Part shown: positions 1-11,700 of the stretch, one piece after another
How positions within the stretch are numbered: position 1 is the first letter of the stretch
Layout of the letters: every line of letters begins with the position of its first letter
Origin: Panulirus ornatus
Taxonomy: Eukaryota; Arthropoda; Malacostraca; Decapoda; Palinuridae
Direction: 5' to 3'
Assembly (NCBI RefSeq): GCF_036320965.1
Contig: NC_092248.1
Coordinates: 25,770,820 to 25,834,819 of the forward strand
DNA length: 64,000 bases
Notes under the pieces: generated by a model
The model's database searches: none
What the model was told of the DNA's origin: nothing
The model's input: the letters and a program-made list of their open reading frames with translations, nothing else
Translations under genes and position numbers: made by a program

Positions 1-2833
1 GTTTGAATGCAAAAATGAGTAATGGGGCGTTGAGGGAATTTTTGGTATACAAGGTGTTCGGGGTTTTAAAAATGGGAAGACGGTAATTTATAGCGAAAAA
101 GGGACTGTGAGGGAAATACCTTTTTAAAAAGGGAAAAAAAAAAAATTACTTGTAAGAGGGAGGCCAAGAGCGTTTTGGATTACGTGAATTGACAGGCCGC
201 GAAAAGAATTTTTGGATGAAAGTGTGAGGGGTGCAACTGGGAGTATGTCTGATCATTATTTTGGGGAGGCTAAGGTGAAGATTTTGTAGGTTTTCAAAAA
301 AAAAAATTTTTTGGGGTAAGAGGGGGTGAGGAAAGGAGTTTGGGAAGGAGACGGGGAAAAAGGGGCCCAGTACGAAAAAAAAGGGGAAAAAAAGGAAAAA
401 GGGGGAAGGGGGAGGAATGGATGTATTTGGGGAAATTTGGGGTTGCGAAAAAGACTTGGGCAGAAAGGGTTGGGGGGTGGGTTGTTTTAAAATGGGATTT
501 GGGTGAAAAATTAAGATTATTAGTGAAAAAAAGAAAGGGGATTTGGGGACGATTTTGCGGAAAAAATAAATTTGGGGGGAGTTAAAAAAGAAAGAGCAGG
601 AGTCAAAGAAATGAAAAGGGTGAAAAAGAGGGCAAATGAAGTTGGGGGAAAATACAAAATTTTTAGGGAAATAAAAAATTTTTTGGAAAAAAAAAAAGTG
701 CGTAAGAAAAGGGAGCAAAGGGAATTTCAGGAAGGGCGCAAATGGGGGGGTAAAAACAAGTAGGGTGATGGAGAAGGAGAGGGAGGAGTATTTTGAAGGT
801 TGTAAGGGTTTTATGAAAAAGGCAAAATATAGGGTTTTTGCATTTGCAAAGGGGGGTAGGGTGATTTGGTAAACAGAGAAGAGGTAGTAAAAGCTTTGCG
901 GAAGATGAAAAGCCGGCAAGGCAGAAGGTTGGATGGTATTGCAGTGGAATTTATTAAAAAAGGGGGTGACTGTATTATTGACTGGTTGGTAAGGTATTTA
1001 ATGTATGTAATGACTCATGGTGAGGTGCCTGAGGATTGGCGGAATGCGTGCATAGTGCCATTATACAAAGGCAAAGGGATTAAGAGTGAGTGCTCAAATT
1101 ACATAGTATAAGTTTGTTGAGTATTCCTGGTAAATTATATGGGAGGGTATTGACTGAGACGGTGAAGGCATGTACAGAGCATCAGACTGGGGAAGAGCAG
1201 TGTGTTTTCAGAAGTGGTAGAGGATGTGTGGATCAGGTGTTTGCTTTGAAGAATGTATGTGAGAAATACTTAGAAAAGCAAATGGATTTATATGTAGCAT
1301 CTATGGATCTGGAGAAGGCATATGATAGAGTTGATAGAGATGCTCTGTGGAAGGTATTAAGAATATATAGTGTGGGAGGTTAGTTGTTAGAAGCAGTGAA
1401 AAGTTTTTATCGAGGATGTAAGGCATGTGTACGTGTAGGAAGAGAGCAAAGTGATTGGTTCTCAGTGAATGTAGGTTTGCGGCAGGGGTGTGTGATGTCT
1501 CCATGGTTGTTTAATTTGTTTATGGATGGGGTTGTTAGGGAGGTGAATGCAAGAGTTTTGGAAAGAGGGGCAAGTATGAAGTCTGTTGTGGATGAGAGAG
1601 CTTGGGAAGTGAGTCAGTTGTTGTTCGCTGATGATACAGCGCTTGAGGCTGATTCATGTGAGAAAATGCAGAAGCTGGTGACAGAGTTTGGTAGAGTGTG
1701 TGAAAGAAGAAAGTTAAGAGTAAATGTGAATATGAGCAAAGTTATTAGGTACAGTAGGGTTGAGGGTCAAGTCAATTGGGAGGTAATTTGAATGGAGAAA
1801 AACTGGAGGAAGTAAAGTGTTTTAGATATCTGGGAGTGGATCTGGCAGCGGATGGAACCATGGAAGCGGAAGTGGATCATAGGGTGGGGGAGGGGGCGAA
1901 AATCCTGGGAGTCTTGAAGAATGTGTGGAAGTCGAGAACATTATCTCGGAAAGCAAAAATGGGTATGTTTGAAGGAATAGTGGTTCCAACAATGTTGTAT
2001 GGTTGCGAGGCGTGGGCTATGGATAGAGTTGTGCGCAGGAGGATGGATGTGCTGGAAAGGAGATGTTTGAGGACAATGTGTGGTGCGAGGTGGTTTGATC
2101 GAGTAAGTAACGTAAGGGTATGAGAGATATGTGGAAATAAAAAGAGCGTGGTTGAGAGAGCAGAAGAGGGGTTTTGAAATGGTTTGGGCACAATGGAGAG
2201 AATGAGTGAGGAAAGATTGACCAAGAGGAATTTTGGTCGGAGGTGGGGGGAACGAGGAGAAGTGGGAGACCAAATTGGAGGTGGAAAGATGGAGTGAAAA
2301 AGATTTTGTGTGATCGGGGGCCCGAACAGCAGGAGGTGAAAGGAGGGCAAAGGGAATAGGGAATTGGACGATGGTAACCCGGGGGGGACGTGGTCAGTGG
2401 ATTTAATCGGGGAGTAAAGGTTTTGGGGGGAAAACCAAAGGGAAAGTTGTTGGGACCTGGATGTGGGAAAAAGGGCGTGGTTTTGGGGATTATTTCATGC
2501 CCGCTAGAGAATGAGTGTGAACGAATGGGGCCTTTTTTGTTTTTCCTGTGCTATCCGCACCATGAGGGGGGGAGGGGGATGGATTCCCGGGGTGGGATGG
2601 TGGCGATGGAAATGAAACAAGCAGAATGTGAATTGTGTGCATGGGTATATATGAATGTGTCTGTGTGTGTATATATATGTGTACATTGAGATGTATAGGT
2701 ATGTATATTTCCGTGTGTGGACGTGTATGTATGTACATGTGTATGGGGGTAGGTTGGGCCATTTCTTTCGCCTGTTTCCTTGCGCTACCTCGCAAACGCG
2801 GGAGACAGCGACAAAGCAAAATAAATAGTAATA

Positions 2834-2850
<17 letters not shown>
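1..2850 (+). mobile_element. RTE-like LINE copy 1, degraded, 5'-truncated
   Basis: This is a non-LTR retrotransposon read left to right. Positions 1-300 match, with many indels, the end of the endonuclease region seen better at 52505-52800. A purine-rich linker follows, then the reverse transcriptase from about 866 to 2123, a C-terminal region to about 2390, and a 3' untranslated tail ending in the family's terminal motif near 2755-2820 and a poly-A run at 2833-2851. The left end is cut by the window. The copy is dead: every domain has frameshifts, and the first 860 bases contain many lengthened G and A runs compared with the sister copies. Confidence 0.85.
866..2123 (+). pseudogene. LINE reverse transcriptase, frameshifted
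   Basis: The encoded enzyme would copy LINE RNA into DNA at the target site. The frame is broken into pieces at 866-1111, 1090-1383, 1384-1791 and 1776-2123. Recognisable RT motifs are present in order: VPEDWRNACIVPLYKGKG (palm entry), MDLEKAYDRVDRDAL (first catalytic Asp), GLRQGCVMSPWLFNLFMDG, and LLFADDTA (catalytic FADD). The C-terminal part carries YGCEAWAMDR, which is typical of RTE-type elements. Breaks include a deletion after the KSECSNY segment near 1105, a stop after YSVGG at 1381-1383, and a frameshift near 1780. It cannot make a functional protein. Confidence 0.88.

Positions 2851-2900
<50 letters not shown>
2851..2900. repeat. (AT)n microsatellite
   Basis: Pure AT dinucleotides lie between the poly-A tail of the + LINE on the left and the reversed tail of the - LINE on the right. 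Confidence 0.95.
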
Positions 2901-2905
<5 letters not shown>

Positions 2906-4608
2906 TTTGTCGCTGTCTCCCGCGTTTGCGAGGTAGCGCAAGGAAACAGACGAAAGAAATGGCCCAACCCCCCCCCCCATACACATGTATATACATACGT
3001 CCACACACGCAAATATACATACCTACACAGCTTTCCATGGTTTACCCCAGACGCTTCACATACCTTGATTCAATCCACTGACAGCACGTCAATGCCGGTA
3101 TACCACATCGCTCCAATTCACTCTATTCCTTGCCCTCCTTTTACCCTCCTGGATGTTCAGGCCCCGATCACACAAAATCTTTTTCACTCCATCTTTCCAC
3201 CTCCAATTTGGTCTCCCTCTTCTCCTCGTTCCCTCCACCTCCGACACATATATCCTCTTGGTCAATCTTTCCTCACTCATTCTCTCCATGTGCCCAAACC
3301 ATTTCAAAACACCCTCTTCTGCTCTCTCAACCATGCTCTTTTTACTTCCACACATCTCTCTTAACCTTACGTTACTTACTCGATCAAACCACCTCACACC
3401 ACACATTGTCCTCAAACATCTCATTTCCAGCACATCCATCCTCCTGCGCACAACTCTATCCATAGCCCACGCCTCGCAACCATACAATATTGTTGGAACC
3501 ACTATTCCTTCAAACATACCCATTTTTGCTTTCCGAGATAATGTTCTCGACTTCCACACATTCTTCAAGGCTCCCAGAATTTTGCCCCCTCCCCCACCCT
3601 ATGATCCACTTCCGCTTCCATGTTTCCATCCGCTGCCAGATCCACTCCCAGATATCTAAAACACTTCACTTCCTCCAGTTTTTCTCCATTCAAACTCACC
3701 TCCCAATTGACTTGACCCTCAACCCTACTGTTCCTAATAACCTTGCTCTTTTTCACATTTACTCTGAACTTTCTTCTTTCACACACTTTACCAAACTCAG
3801 TCACCAGCTTCTGCAGTTTCTCACATGAATCAGCCACCAGCGCTGTATCATCAGCGAACAACAACTGACTCACTTCCCAAGCTCTCTCATCCCCAACAGA
3901 CTTCATCCTTGCCCCTCTTTCCAAAACTCTTGCATTAACCTTCCTAACAACCCCATCCATAAACAAATTAAACAACCATGGAGACATCACACACCCCTGC
4001 CGCAAACCTACCTTCACTGAGAACCAATCACTTTCCTCTCTTCCTACACGTACACATGCCTTACATCCTCGATAAAAACTTTTCACTGCTTCTAACAACT
4101 TGCCTCCCACACCATATATTCTTAATACCTTCCACAGAGCATCTCTATCAATTCTATCATATGCCTTGTCCAGATCCATAAATGCTACATACAAATCCAT
4201 TTGCTTTTCTAAGTATTTCTCGCATACATTCTTCAAAGCAAACACCTGATCCACACATCCTCTACCACTTCTGAAACCACACTGCTCTTCCCCAATCTGA
4301 TGCTCTGTACATGCCTTCACCCTCTCAATCAATACCCTCCCATACAATTTGCCAGGAATACTCAACAAACTTATACCTCTGTTATTTGAGCACTCACTCT
4401 TATCCCCTTTGCCTTTGTACAATGGCACTATGCACGCATTCCGCCAATCCTCAGGCACCTCACCATGAGTCATACATACATTAAATAACCTTACCAACCA
4501 GTCAACAATACAGTCACCCCCTTTTTTAATAAATTCCACTGCAATACCATCCAAACCTGCTGCCTTGCTGGCTTTCATCTTCCGCAAAGCTTTTACTACC
4601 TCTTCTCT

Positions 4609-4611
<3 letters not shown>
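2901..4611 (-). mobile_element. RTE-like LINE copy 2, reverse strand
   Basis: Read on the - strand, this copy runs from '[13 protein letters not shown]' at about 4587 through the RT and C-terminal domains to the 3' terminal motif next to position 2901. Its 5' end is lost where the sequence turns into AT repeats at 4612, inside the codons for the 'NREEVVKAL' segment. It lies tail-to-tail with copy 1. Confidence 0.9.
3089..4587 (-). pseudogene. LINE reverse transcriptase, one main frameshift
   Basis: On the - strand a 340-codon frame (4587-3565) covers most of the RT domain, including EKQMDLYVAFMDLDKAYDR, GLRQGCVMSPWLFNLFMDG and LLFADDTALVADS. A second frame (3568-3089, 159 codons) continues with KNVWKSRTLSRKAKMGMF and ends with NWSDVVYRH. 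The two meet at the 'EGAKILG' segment with a single frame change near 3566. Apart from that break the RT looks complete, so this is a fairly young copy. Confidence 0.88.

Positions 4612-4700
<89 letters not shown>
4612..4700. repeat. (AT)n microsatellite
   Basis: About 89 bases of AT dinucleotide join LINE copy 2 to the SINE on its right. Confidence 0.95.
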
Positions 4701-5178
<478 letters not shown>

Positions 5179-5239
5179 CCAATAATCATAAGTCTTTATT
5201 GTTGGCCAGTCAGTCAATGTCTCTCCACTTAAGTACAAC

Positions 5240-6050
5240 TCCATCAGTGCCATATCACTTAATTTTTCCTGGTAATTTTTGATGCGGTATGTCATATAAA
5301 GCTCTTTGGATATGTAGATAGATGACATAAAGTGCTTTACTTTCATCATCCATGTTGATTGTATCATAACATCAATCAAGCAGATTTGTCAGACATGTAG
5401 ATTTTTGTCGTAAACCATACTGATACTCGTTCATTAAGTAGTGATTCTAAATGGTTTACAATTCTATCTTGAATGCTGGTTTTCTAACTACAAACGTAAT
5501 AGGACGATAATTTCCGGAAAACAACTTATTGCCTTTTTCGAATATGTGTTACAATGGCAAATTTCCATTAATATGGAACTTTCTCCTTTCCAAGTGATTT
5601 ACTGAAGAAGGTCAATCAAGGGTTTAACTATATCATTTCTCGCCTCTTACATTGCTCTCGTATAAGTCATCAATATCTGTCAATTCTTTCATTTTCATTC
5701 CGTTTATTGCTGGAAGTCTGGATTCGAGACATGGCTTGCGTCTTCGATCGTAAATAAAGACGCAAAAAAAGTCATTCGAGTCATTCGTTGTCTTGAACCA
5801 AGTCACGGTTTTGCGCAATCAATTGAGCTAGTGACTGGGTCATGACTCTCTTGCTTGTAACATAAATTCCTTAAGGTTCTTTTGCTAGTTTCATCAACTT
5901 ACGTTTCATATTGACGTCTACTTTGTCGTAGAACTCTTTGCCTTTTTTTACGCAAATGTACGTAACTTACTTTATCATGTTGGCTATGGGATTATCTGAG
6001 TTTCTTTTGACCTAATTTCTTACACAACGGCACTTTCTACTCTAATGTTC
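5240..6050 (-). pseudogene. Old LINE reverse transcriptase remnant
   Basis: Translating the - strand in changing frames gives RT-like pieces. Around 5540-5440 there is a stretch like 'GNYRPITFVVRKPAFKI' (family motif NYRPI), followed by a stretch of the 'YDKNLHV..QICLIDVMIQS' kind near 5400-5340. Further 5', at 5818-5633, 'NDFFCVFIYDRR' resembles the region before the RT of jockey/CR1-type elements. Stops and frame changes are frequent. This is a different and much older element than the RTE-like copies. The clade is not certain. Confidence 0.45.
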
Positions 6051-6196
6051 CACCACCTTGGCTTTGTTATAGAAACACACCGTCTACTATGCATTGGTAC
6101 GTATGTTGGTTAGCTCTGCTGCTTTGAAGATTTTTCTGAAATAATCTAGGCTACAGTCATGCTGTTTTCATTGACCATATCATCTCATATATTCAG

Positions 6197-6362
6197 AAGA
6201 ACCAGAGAACTTCATGGGGCACAAGTTCCAGATCGTTGCTCTTCCCTTCATCCCTATGGCAGACTTCAGGCGGAACAGCGATGCACCAGGGACCACCTTG
6301 ACCCCTATAGACTCAGTCGACATCAGGATGCTCAACACCTTCGCAGCTCACGCCAATTTCAC
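6197..6362 (+). CDS. Ionotropic receptor exon A: start of ligand-binding lobe S1
   Basis: This exon encodes the first part of the extracellular ligand-binding domain of a divergent ionotropic receptor, a membrane cation channel used mainly in chemosensation in arthropods. The acceptor AG is at 6195-6196 and the donor GTAAGA at 6363. After two leading bases, 54 codons read EPENFMGHKFQIVALPFIP, then MADFRRNSDAPGTTLTPIDS, then VDIRMLNTFAAHANF. The hallmark pieces are NFMG, the 'VALPF.P' strand, and the 'LTPIDSVDIRMLNTFA' helix that opens the lobe. The exon ends in phase 2 (AC) and the next exon supplies the G to give Thr. The ATG-initiated frame overlapping here (6159-6443) is a different, wrong frame. 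Any amino-terminal domain and signal peptide must lie upstream of the window. Confidence 0.85.
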
Positions 6363-6439
6363 GTAAGAGAGGCTACATACAAGACGCCGTTACACACTTT
6401 GAAGCTTCTAACTTTCCTTTATATACCTAGCGCTAGGAA

Positions 6440-6699
6440 TTGATTTTTTAGTTTGATACTTGGAAGTGAAGAGTCTGAGATACCTGGAAGTGGACATGGC
6501 AGCAAAGAGAACCATGGGAGCTTAAAAGAGCCACAGGGCATCGTCAGACTTATCAAACTGACATTACCAAAATCTTGATTACACTAGATATGAAAAATAC
6601 ATAGAGAGGACAACGAAATCCAGGAGACAGCTGTGAACTCCAGACCGGGAGACTAGACTGAAGCCTGTATGTATGGGTCATCCGATCTCATATGTCTAT
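6440..6699. other. Intron 1 start with a short LINE scrap
   Basis: Mostly unassigned sequence. Around 6470-6525 a scrap resembles the LINE C-terminal segment 'RYLGVDLAADGTMEAE' on the + strand (here RYLEVDMAAKRTMGA). Nothing else is recognised. Confidence 0.4.
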
Positions 6700-7212
6700 T
6701 CAGCTATTTGAAACCTTTCCTGCTGTGCTCTTTGATAGTTGTAGGAGCAATAGTCTTAGGCTTTTGTTTGGCTGTTGAGTAAGGGACACAATGATAAAAT
6801 CTGTTCCTGTTATTTGTACTTTCTTATGACTGCTACACCAGTGTTGAGAATCTTCCAGTTGTGTACCAGCTGCTGTACCACAAGTCCTGTAATCTTTTTC
6901 CTTGTGCGGATTAGGTGCATCTTCCTGTTGGTGATTTGTAAGTCTACAACTCAAAGATGTATTTGTAAATCCAATATAGCAACTATAGCGAAGTTCACAG
7001 CCATCAAAAGAACAATCAAAGATATTAAGTATATCATTGGCCTTTAAAAGGCTTTTGTCTTGAGTCACATTATGTTTAATTATGTAATTAATTACAATGG
7101 GACCATTGTAGTTGATTACAAGACTAGGTTTATCATGAGGTTGACTGCAGTGTACAATAATCTTAATGATGTCTTGTACCGCACGTTCACCAACATTATG
7201 TGATTGTGACAT
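6700..7212 (-). pseudogene. Penelope-like element remnant with GIY-YIG endonuclease
   Basis: A 170-codon frame on the - strand. In its middle (about residues 65-95), 'CSFDGCELRYSCYIGFTNTS' followed by 'LSCRLTNHQQ' matches the Cys-containing GIY-YIG endonuclease start that sits C-terminal to the RT in Penelope-like elements: C-x4-C, YIG, then 'T..LS.RL..H'. After 'NPHKEKDYRTC' the similarity fades, and the usual downstream endonuclease residues are not recognisable in this frame, so it is probably frameshifted. No RT domain is attached, so this is a 5'-truncated, inactive fragment. It lies inside intron 1 of the receptor, antisense to it. Confidence 0.7.
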
Positions 7213-7251
7213 ATCGATATATTGTTCACATGGGTTGTGGCTGTGGAGTGC

Positions 7252-8331
7252 GGAATACTCAACAAACTCATGCCTCTGTGATTTGAACGATCACCTTTAT
7301 CCCTTTTGCCTTCGTACAGTGGAACTATGCATGCATTCCGCCAATCCTCAGACACTTCACCATGATCCACACATACACTGAATATCCTTACCAACCAGTC
7401 AACAACACGGTCACCCTCTTTTTTAATAAATTCCACTGCAAATCATCCAAATCCGCCGCCTTGTCGGCTTTCATCTTCCACAAAGCTTTCATTACCTCTT
7501 CTCTGATTACCAAACCATTCTTCCTGACCCTCTCACCTCGCATACCACCTAGACCAAAACACCCTATACCTGCCACTCTGTTATCAAACACATTAAACAA
7601 ACCTTCAAAATACTCGCTGCATCTCCTCACTTCATCACTACTTGTTATTACCTCCCTATTTGCCCCTTCACCGAAGTTCCCATTTGTTCTCTTATCTTAT
7701 GTACACTTTTTCCATCCTTCCTAAACATCTTTTTATTTTCCCTAAAATCTAATGATACTCTCTCATACCCAACTCTCATTTGCCCTCTTTTTCACCTCTT
7801 GCACCTTTCTTTTGGCCTCCTGCCACTTTCTTGTATACATTTCCCAATCATTTGCACTACTTCCCTGCAAAAATCGTCCAAACGCCTCTCTTTTCTCTTT
7901 CACTAACAATCTTACTTCTTCATCACACCACTCGCTTCCCTTTCTAATCTACCCACAGCCCACCTTTGTCATGTCACGTGCTTCTTTTTCGAAAGCTATC
8001 ACTACTTTCCCAAATACATTCCATTCCTCTCCACTCGCCTTAAGTCATTTGTTCTCACCTTTTGCCATTCTGAACTCAATCTCTCCTGGTACTTCCTCAC
8101 GCAAGCCTCCTTTCCAAGCTCACTTACTCTCACCGCTGTATTCTCCTCAACTTTCTCTCTTCTTTCTGAAAACCTCTACAAATCTTCACCCTCGCCTCAA
8201 CAAGATAGTGATCAGACATCGCTCCAGCTGCCCCTCTCAGCACATTAACATCCAAAAGTCTCTCTTTAACACGCATATTAATTAACACGGAATCAAATAA
8301 CGCCATCTGGCCATTTTTCCTATTCACATAC
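7252..8331 (-). mobile_element. RTE-like LINE copy 3, inverted 5' part
   Basis: On the - strand this segment runs from the endonuclease end ('GAMSDHYLVEARVKI' near 8215, with the catalytic SDH) through the linker to the RT start ('SEDWRNACIVPLYEGK' near 7330) and stops at 'MSLLSIP' near 7252. It has frame changes. It meets an oppositely oriented LINE piece at 8332, so the element appears internally inverted. Confidence 0.8.
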
Positions 8332-8332
8332 C

Positions 8333-8760
8333 AAGGATGTAAGGCATGTGTACGTGTAGGAAGAGAGGAAAGTGATTGTTTCCAGGTGAATGTCGGTTTG
8401 CGGCAGGGGTGTGTGATGTCTCCATGGCTGTTTGATTTGTTTATGGATAGAGTGGCTAGGGCGGTGAATGCAAGACTTTTGGAGAAAGGGGCAAGTATAC
8501 AGTCTGTTGTGGATGAGAGGGCTTGGGAAGTGAGTCAATTGTTATTCGCTGATGATACAACGCTGGTGACTTATTCGGGTGAGAAACTGCAGAGGTTGGT
8601 GACTGAGTTTGGCAAAGTATGTGAAGATGAAAATGAATGAGGAAAGATTGGCAAAGAGGTTATATGTGTCAGAAGTGGAGGGAAGAAGAAGAAGCAGGAG
8701 ATCAAGTTGGAGGTGGAAGGATAGAGTGAAAACGTTTTTGAGAGATCGGGGCCCGAACAG
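8333..8760 (+). mobile_element. RTE-like LINE copy 3, forward 3' part
   Basis: The + strand RT piece begins with 'GCKACVRVGREESD'-type codons, passes through GLRQGCVMSPWLFDLFMD (8386 on) and LLFADDTTLVTYSG, then jumps at about 8635 to the C-terminal 'EERLAKRLYVSEVEGR' region and ends at 8760 directly against the 37-bp satellite. The jump removes most of the region between the RT and the C-terminus. Non-functional. Confidence 0.8.
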
Positions 8761-11700
8761 CGTGTCCTAGTGCTCTCATGGATCAGTATTGTGTTCAAGT
8801 GTCCTGCTCCTATCATTGATCAGCAATGTGTTCAAGTGTCCTAGTATTCTCATGGATCAGCAACGTGTTCAAGTGTCCAAGTGCTCTCTTGGTTCAGCGA
8901 TATGTCTGAGTGTCCAAGTGCTGTCACGGATCAGCGACGTGTTCAAGTGTCATATTGTTCATGGATCAGCGATGTGTTCAAGGTTCCTAGTGCTATCAAG
9001 GATGACGATGTGTTCAAGTGTCCTAATGCGCTCATGCATCAGCGATATGTTCAAGTGTCCTAATGCTCTCATGAATCACAGATGTGTTCAAGTGTCCTAG
9101 TGCTCACATGCACCAGCGATGTATTCAATTGTCCTAGTGCTCTCATGGATCAGCAATGCGTTTAAGTGTCCTAGTGTTCTCATATATCAGCGATGTCTTC
9201 AAGTGCCCTAGTGCTCTCATGCTTACGCAGTGTGTTCAAGTGTCTTAGCGCTCTCATGGGTCAGCAACGTGTGTAAGTGTCCCATTGCACTCATGGATCA
9301 ACAATGTGTTTAAGTGTCCTAGTGCTCTCACTCATCACCGATGTGTTCATATATCCTGGTGCTCTCATGCATCTGCGATGTCTTCAAGTGTCCTAGTGAG
9401 CTCATGGATCAGCGAAGTGTTCAATTGTCCTAGTATTCATGGATCAGCGATGTGTTCAAGTGTCCTGGTGCTCTCATTTAGCAGCGATAAGTTCAAGTGT
9501 CCTGATGCTTTAATGCATCAGCTAGGTGTTCGTGGCTGAGTGTTCTCATATATCAGCGATGTGTTCAATCGTCCTAAAACTCATGACACAGCGATGTGTT
9601 CAACTGTCCTAGTGCTCTCATGAAACATCTATATATTCAAGTGTACTAGTGCTCTCATGTATCAGCGGTGTCTTCAATTGTAATAGTGCTCTCATGGATC
9701 AGCATGTTGTTCAAGTGTCCTAGTGCTCTCATGGATCAGCGATGTCTTTAAGTGTCCTAGTGCTCTAATGGATCAGCGATATGTTAGTGTCCTAGTACTC
9801 TCATGGATCAGCGTTGCGTTCAAGTGTCCTGGTGCTCTCATAGATCAACAATATGTTCAAGTGTCCTAGTGCTTTCATGGATCAGCAACGTGTTCAAGTG
9901 TCCAAGTGCTCTCTTGGCTCAGCGATGTGTTTGAGTGTCCAAGTGCTGTCACGGATCAGCAATGCGTTCAAGTGTCATAGTGCTCTCATGGATCAGCGAT
10001 GTGTTCAAGGTTCCTAGTGCTATCAAGGATCAGCAATATGTTCAAGTGTCCTGGTGCTCTCATGGATCAGCGATATGTTCAAGTGTCCTGATGCTCTCAT
10101 GGATCAGCTAGGTGTTCGTGGCTTAGTGCTCTCATATATCAGCGATGTGTTCAATTGTCCTAAAACTCATGGATCAGCGATGTCTTCAAGTGTCCTAGAG
10201 CTCTCATGTATCAGCGGTTTGTTCAAGTGTCCTAGTGATCTCATGGATCAACATGGTGTTCAAGTGTCCTAGTGCTCTCATGGTTGAACGATATCTTCAA
10301 GTGTCCTAGTAGCTCTAATGGATCAGCGTTATGTTCGTGTCCTAGTGCTCTTATGGATCAGCGTTGTGTTCAAGTGTCCTAGTGCTCTCATGGATCAGGA
10401 ATGTGTTCAGATGTCCTAGTGCTCTCATGGATCAGCAACGTGTTCAAGTGACCAAGTGCACTCTAGGTTCAGCGATATGTTTGAGTGTCCAAGTGCTGTC
10501 ATGGATCAGCGATGTGTTCAAGTGTCCTAGTGCTCTCATGGATCAGTAAAGTGTCCAAGTGTCCTAGTGCTCTCATGCATCAGCGATGTGTTCAAGTGCC
10601 CTTGTGCTCTCACTGATCAGCGATGTGTTCAAGTGTCCTATTGCCCTCAGGGATCAGCGATGTTTTCAAGTGTCCTAGTACTCTGATGCATCTGCGATGT
10701 GTTCAAGTGTCCCAGGGCTCTCATGCATTAGCGATGTGTTCAAATGCCCTAGTGCCTTCATGGATCAGTGATGTGTTCAAGTGTCCTAGTGCTCTCATGC
10801 ACCAGAGATGTGTTCAAGTGTCCTAGTGCTCTCATGGATGAGCAATGCTTTCAAGTGTCCTATTGTTCTCATACATCAGCGATATGTTCAAGTGTCCTAT
10901 TGCTCTCATGGATCAGTAATGTCTTCATGTGTCCTAATGCATTCATGCGTCAGGGATGTGTTCAGGTGTCTTAGTGCTCTCATGGATCAGCAACTTGTCC
11001 AAGGGTCCTAGTGCTCTCATGGATTAGCAATGTTTTTAGTTGTCCTACTGCTCCCATTGATCACCGATGTGTTCAAGTGTCCTAGTGCTCTCATGCATCT
11101 GCGATGTGTTCAAGTGTCAGAGTACTATCATGGATCAGCGATGTGTTCAAATGTCCTGGTGTTCTCTTGGATCAGCGAGGTGTTCGTGTCTTAGTGCTCT
11201 TATGGATCAGCGATGTGTTCAAGTGTCCCAGTACTCATGTATCAGCAATGTGTTCAAATATCCTAATGCTCCCATGAAACAGCTATATATTCAAGTGTCC
11301 TAGTCCTCTCATGCATCAGCAGAGTGTTCAAGTGTCCTAGAGCTCTCATGGACCAGCGAGGTGTTCAAATGTCCTATTGCTCTCATGGATCAACGATGTC
11401 TTAAAGTGTCCTAGTTCTCTAATGGATCAGCGATATATTAGTGTCCTAGTGTTCTCATGGATAACCGTTGTGTTCAAGTGCCCTAGTGCTTTCACGGATC
11501 AGCCATGTGTTCAAGTGTCCCAGTGATTTCATGGATCAGCGCTGTGTTCAAGTGTCCTAGTACTCTCATGGATCAGCAACATGTTCAAGTGTCCTAGTGT
11601 TCTCATGGATCAGCAAGGTGTTCAAGTGTCCTAGTGTTCTCATGGATCAGCAAGGTGTTCAAGTGTCCTAGTGCTCTCATGTATCAGCAATGTGTTCAAG

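Noticed and set aside
146..919. Minus-strand 257-codon frame near the left edge
   Set aside because: Phe/Pro-rich antisense shadow of the purine-rich LINE linker.
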